Below the pieces are notes generated by a model. That model did no database searches. It was given only the letters and a program-made list of their open reading frames with translations, and was not told the origin of the DNA. The translations under genes and the position numbers were made by a program. A stretch of 64,000 nucleotides of DNA, taken from NCBI RefSeq assembly GCF_022747945.1, contig NZ_JALDST010000001.1:62001-126000 (forward strand). The letters run 5' to 3'. Source of the DNA: Micromonospora sp. R77 (GTDB taxonomy: Bacteria > Actinomycetota > Actinomycetes > Mycobacteriales > Micromonosporaceae). This document shows positions 61,257 through 64,000 of the stretch, in pieces (the first letter of the stretch is position 1; the number at the start of each line of letters is the position of its first letter).

Positions 61257-61526
61257 GTGAAGCTTCGACCCGAGATGACCGGTGACGCACTGACCCGGCT
61301 CAAGCGAGCCCGGGGCCAGCTCAACGCGGTCATCGAGATGATGGAGAGCGGCCAGGACTGCCGCGAGGCGCTGACCCAGCTCGCCGCCGTGTCGAAGGCG
61401 ATCGACCGGGCCGGCTTCAAGATCATCGCCTCCGGCATGCGGCACTGCAACGCCGCCCGCGAACGCGGTGAGACGCCGGAGATGACCGAGGAGGAGCTGG
61501 AGAAGCTCTTCCTCTCCCTCGCCTGA
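61257..61526 (+). CDS. CsoR/CstR-family sulfane-sulfur (or metal) sensing repressor
   Basis: 89 residues; GTG 61257 after GCAGGAGG. It is an all-helical CsoR-fold protein: ALTRLKRARGQLNAVIEMMESGQDCREALTQLAAVSKAIDRAGFKIIASGMRHCNAA. C35 and C64 are 29 apart, as in the family, but position 60, which is His in copper-sensing CsoR, is Gly. Two Cys without that His is the CstR pattern, sensing persulfide or polysulfide. Flanking rhodaneses, an ETHE1-like enzyme and TauE support sulfane-sulfur control. Terminator-like hairpin 61555-61586 follows. Confidence 0.85.
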   Translation: MKLRPEMTGDALTRLKRARGQLNAVIEMMESGQDCREALTQLAAVSKAIDRAGFKIIASGMRHCNAARERGETPEMTEEELEKLFLSLA

Positions 61527-61554
61527 GGCACCGACTCGCCCGAGGCGCCGACCT

Positions 61555-61586
61555 CCGCCCACGCCGCCTGACCACGGCGTGGGCGG
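61555..61586 (+). terminator. Hairpin after the CsoR-family gene
   Basis: CCGCCCACGCCG (61555-61566) pairs perfectly with CGGCGTGGGCGG (61575-61586) around an eight-base loop. Confidence 0.65.
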
Positions 61587-61627
61587 GTAGTCGCCCGTCC
61601 GGAACAAGAGCGCACTCTGCCCACTGG

Positions 61628-61646
61628 ATACCCCCGGGGGTATAAA
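61628..61646 (+). promoter_or_regulatory. Operator overlapping the -10 of the rhodanese operon
   Basis: ATACCCCCGGGGGTAT (61628-61643), identical to the copy at 61125-61140, overlaps a TATAAA box (61641-61646). Repressor bound here would block the promoter of the rhodanese-rhodanese-TauE genes directly. Confidence 0.75.
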
Positions 61647-61661
61647 GAAGGGAAGAACGAC

Positions 61662-62192
61662 ATGACCGTGCAGGTGTCCGTCCTCGCGACGTCGTCGCTC
61701 GGCGACAGGCTGGGCCGGCTGATCGACTGGGGCGCACCGGTCACCCTGCTCGCCGACACCCCCGAGCAGGTCGCCGACGCCCAGCGGGAACTGGTCCGAC
61801 TCGGCATCGACCGGCCGGCCGCGCAGGCCACCGGGACACCCGAGGAGTGGGCGGCCGCACCCGGCGGGCTGCGGGAGCTGCGGACGGCCGACTTCCCGGC
61901 GCTGGCCGCCGCCCGGGCGGGCGCCACCCCGGCCGGGCTGCCCCACCCCGACGTCGTGCTCGACGTCCGGATGACCGACGAGTGGCGGGCCGGGCACGTC
62001 GACGGTGCCGTGCACGTCCCCCTGCCCGACCTGCCCGGACAGCTCGCCGACGTACCGGCCGGCACGGTCTGGGTGCACTGCGGATCCGGCTACCGGGCGA
62101 CCGCTGCCGCGTCGCTGCTGACCAACGCCGGCCGCGAGGTCGTCGTGATCGACGACCGGTTCGACCGGGCCGGTGTCGCCCTGACCGCCTGA
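61662..62192 (+). CDS. Rhodanese-domain protein
   Basis: 176 residues; ATG after AAGAAGGGAAG. The N-terminal 90 residues resemble a degenerate rhodanese-like half (LIDWGAPVTLLADTPEQVADAQRELVRLGIDRP); the C-terminal half is active: VVLDVRMTDEWRAGHVDGAVHVPL and VWVHCGSGYRATAAASLL with the catalytic Cys in HCGSGYR. It transfers sulfane sulfur between thiosulfate or persulfides and acceptors such as cyanide or thiols. First gene of the operon controlled by the 61628 operator. Confidence 0.85.
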   Translation: MTVQVSVLATSSLGDRLGRLIDWGAPVTLLADTPEQVADAQRELVRLGIDRPAAQATGTPEEWAAAPGGLRELRTADFPALAAARAGATPAGLPHPDVVLDVRMTDEWRAGHVDGAVHVPLPDLPGQLADVPAGTVWVHCGSGYRATAAASLLTNAGREVVVIDDRFDRAGVALTA

Positions 62193-62282
62193 CCCCACCC
62201 GCCCGTACCGGCCGACGCACCCGCGCCGGCCGGCGTACGACCCTGCCGTCGAGCCTGGCGGTTTGTCCCCGAAAGAGGAGAG

Positions 62283-62885
62283 ATGAGCACTTCCGCGACC
62301 ACCCCCCGCCCGGCCACCATCGACGCCGCGAGCCTGCGCGAACTGATCGACTCCGGACGCGCACCCCGTCTGCTCGATGTGCGCACCCCGGCCAAGTTCG
62401 AGACGTCCCACATCCCCGGCGCCTACAACGTCCCGCTGGACCTGCTGAGGGAGCACCGCGCGGAACTGCGCAACCACCTGGCCGAGGACGTGGTGCTGAT
62501 CTGCCGCTCCGGCGCCCGGGCCACCCAGGCGGGACAGTCCCTCGCCGGGGTCGGGCTGCCGAACCTCAAGGTCCTCGACGGCGGCATGCTGGCCTGGCAG
62601 GCCGGCGACGCACCGGTCCGGCAGGGCACCCCCCGCTGGGACCTGGAGCGCCAGGTCCGCCTCTTCGCCGGGTCGATCGTCCTGGTCAGCGTCGTGGCCT
62701 CGATCTTCGTGCCGGGCCTGAAGTGGGTCGCCGGGCTGATCGGCGCCGGGCTCACCTTCGCCGCGGTCACCAACACCTGCGCGATGGGGATGCTGCTCGG
62801 CAGGCTGCCCTACAACCGGGGCGCCAGCTGCGACCTGGACACCATCGTCGGCCAGCTGCGGGAGAGCACCGGAGCGCGGGCATGA
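62283..62885 (+). CDS. Rhodanese with C-terminal membrane domain (YgaP-like, DUF2892)
   Basis: 200 residues; ATG after GAAAGAGGAGAG. A full rhodanese (PRLLDVRTPAKFETSHIPGAYNVPLDL; VVLICRSGARATQAGQSLAG, active Cys in ICRSGAR) is followed by two membrane helices (LFAGSIVLVSVVASIFV; GLIGAGLTFAAVTNTCAMGMLLGRLPYNRG). YgaP-type proteins are membrane rhodaneses. The stop overlaps the TauE start. Confidence 0.88.
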   Translation: MSTSATTPRPATIDAASLRELIDSGRAPRLLDVRTPAKFETSHIPGAYNVPLDLLREHRAELRNHLAEDVVLICRSGARATQAGQSLAGVGLPNLKVLDGGMLAWQAGDAPVRQGTPRWDLERQVRLFAGSIVLVSVVASIFVPGLKWVAGLIGAGLTFAAVTNTCAMGMLLGRLPYNRGASCDLDTIVGQLRESTGARA

Positions 62886-63790
62886 CCGGGACCCTGGCCC
62901 TCACCGTCGGGCTGGCCGTGCTGATCGGGGTCGCCCTCGGCCTGCTCGGCGGCGGCGGGTCGATCCTGGCCGTGCCGCTGCTGGTCTACGTGGCCCACCT
63001 GCCCGCGAAGGAGGCGATCGCCACCTCCCTGCTGGTGGTCGGCGCCACCAGCGCGGTGGGCGTCCTGCCCCACGTCCGGGCGCACCGGGTCCGCTGGCGT
63101 ACCGGACTGGTCTTCGGGCTGGCCGGGATGACCGGCGCGTACGGCGGCGGCCGGCTGGCCGAGTTCGTCCCGGCCGGCGTCCTGCTCACCGGCTTCGCGC
63201 TGATGATGCTGGCCACCGCCGTCGCGATGATCCGCGGTCGGCGGCCGGTCGAGGGCCGGCCGGTGCCGCACGAGCTGCCGATCCTCCGGGTGATCGTCGA
63301 CGGCGTGGTGGTCGGCCTGGTCACCGGCCTGGTCGGGGCCGGCGGCGGCTTCCTGGTCGTGCCCGCGCTCGCCCTGCTCGGCGGCCTGCCGATGCCGGTC
63401 GCGGTCGGCACCTCCCTGGTGGTCATCGCGATGAAGTCCTTCGCCGGGCTGGCCGGCTACCTCTCCAGCGTCAGCATCGACTGGGGCCTGGCCGCCGCGG
63501 TGACCGCCGCCGCCGTCGTCGGCAGCTTCGTCGGCGGCCGGCTCGCCGGTCGGATCCCCGCCGACGTCCTGCGGAAGTCGTTCGGCTGGTTCGTGGTGGT
63601 GATGGGGGTCTTCGTCCTCGCCCGGCAGCTACCCGTCGGGTGGGCGCTCGGACTGGTCGCCGTCGCGGCCTCGGCGGTGGGCGGTACGGTCACGATGATG
63701 CTCTGGGGACGCCGGACGGAGGGACACAGTGGACAGCCACGCGTGGGACACCCGGTACGCGAACACGCCGGGACTGGTGTGGAGCGCTGA
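62882..63790 (+). CDS. TauE/SafE-family sulfite/sulfonate exporter
   Basis: 302 residues, eight helices. VLIGVALGLLGGGGSILAVPLLVYV and the second repeat VVVGLVTGLVGAGGGFLVVPALALLGG carry the family's Gly-rich twin motif. It would export sulfite or thiosulfate formed by the MBL-rhodanese. The last 25 residues (after WGRRTEG) are hydrophilic and overlap the next gene by 62 bases, so the true end may be earlier if a base was lost here. Confidence 0.85.
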   Translation: MTGTLALTVGLAVLIGVALGLLGGGGSILAVPLLVYVAHLPAKEAIATSLLVVGATSAVGVLPHVRAHRVRWRTGLVFGLAGMTGAYGGGRLAEFVPAGVLLTGFALMMLATAVAMIRGRRPVEGRPVPHELPILRVIVDGVVVGLVTGLVGAGGGFLVVPALALLGGLPMPVAVGTSLVVIAMKSFAGLAGYLSSVSIDWGLAAAVTAAAVVGSFVGGRLAGRIPADVLRKSFGWFVVVMGVFVLARQLPVGWALGLVAVAASAVGGTVTMMLWGRRTEGHSGQPRVGHPVREHAGTGVER

Positions 63791-64000
63791 GCCCAACCGC
63801 TTCGTGGTCGAGTCGGTCACCGGGCTGGCCCCCGGTGCCGCGCTCGACCTGGCCGCCGGCGAGGGACGCAACGCGGTCTGGCTCGCCGGGCAGGGCTGGC
63901 GGGTCACCGCGGTGGACTTCTCGCCGGTGGCCGTCGAACGGGGCCGTGAGCTGACCGCCCGGCACGGCGTGGAGGTCGAGTGGCGGGTGGCGGACGTGAC
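63729..64000 (+). CDS. Class I SAM-dependent methyltransferase (TehB/SmtA-like), cut by the window edge
   Basis: GTG 63729 follows GGAGGGACACA; 90 residues are visible. HAWDTRYANTPGLVWSAEPNRFVVESVTGL and ALDLAAGEGRNAVWLAGQGWRVTAVDFSPVAVERGRE are the typical start and SAM motif of small methyltransferases seen beside rhodanese/sulfur genes. It continues past the window. Overlaps TauE by 62 bases. Confidence 0.82.
   Translation, partial: MDSHAWDTRYANTPGLVWSAEPNRFVVESVTGLAPGAALDLAAGEGRNAVWLAGQGWRVTAVDFSPVAVERGRELTARHGVEVEWRVADV

Overview
The window is very G+C-rich (about 70-75% by eye), with GTG and TTG starts, leaderless promoters and family content typical of Actinobacteria. DUF397, DUF5753, DUF574 (PF04672), DUF2267, DUF6510, EccB, Tat-exported hydrolases and actinobacterial serpin, PemK and TerC types all occur. 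A Micromonosporaceae (Micromonospora-like) chromosome is the best guess; that is inference from gene content, not a database result. The left edge (1-877) is less G+C-rich and carries the 3' end of a WD40-repeat gene. No tRNA, rRNA, CRISPR array, insertion sequence or phage module was seen.

Layout. 0.9-8 kb: AI-2E permease, type II NADH dehydrogenase-like flavoprotein, secreted M28 peptidase, GNAT enzyme, lipoprotein, MFS exporter. 8.2-11.4 kb: two glycosyltransferases. 11.4-24.1 kb: an inulin and difructose-anhydride (DFA) locus. It holds a secreted GH32 with two lectin-like domains, a GH91 inulin fructotransferase next to a detached Tat leader, two LacI regulators, a sugar ABC transporter, a DUF2961/GH172 enzyme, a cytoplasmic GH32 and a PfkB kinase. 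Together they suggest that inulin is converted outside the cell to DFA, imported, opened by GH172, split by GH32 and phosphorylated. 24.2-34.6 kb: molybdopterin oxidoreductase operon, TerC under a probable yybP-ykoY Mn riboswitch, CaiB-like CoA transferase, small DUF proteins, HhH protein, pirin, MazG-like enzyme, glutamate dehydrogenase. 34.8-46.7 kb: two secreted proteins (one behind two ECF-type promoters), DedA, Ser/Thr kinase, methyltransferase, HTH/DUF397 pair, GGDEF protein, phosphotransferase, PemK toxin, Nudix, serpin, DUF2267. 47.3-50.8 kb: arsenic detoxification (flavin monooxygenase, ArsN-like acetyltransferase, ArsR, aquaglyceroporin, ArsC). 50.9-57.5 kb: a second carbohydrate locus (glycosidase, isomerase/epimerase, dehydrogenase, divergent ABC importer). 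57.5-59.6 kb: methyltransferase and a solitary EccB. 59.7-64 kb: sulfane-sulfur/sulfide detoxification (metallo-beta-lactamase-rhodanese, CsoR-fold regulator, two rhodaneses, TauE exporter), with repeated ATACCCCCGGGGGTAT operators, then a methyltransferase cut by the window edge.

A caution for any reader: about ten genes have broken frames (glycosyltransferase 8.2 kb, CaiB 28.2 kb, kinase 38.7 kb, phosphotransferase 43.5 kb, PemK 44.2 kb, serpin 45-46 kb, membrane protein 47.2 kb, monooxygenase 47.9 kb, EccB 58.3-58.5 kb). Essentially all can be restored by adding back one or two bases in G/C runs, so sequencing or assembly deletions are more likely than true gene decay.
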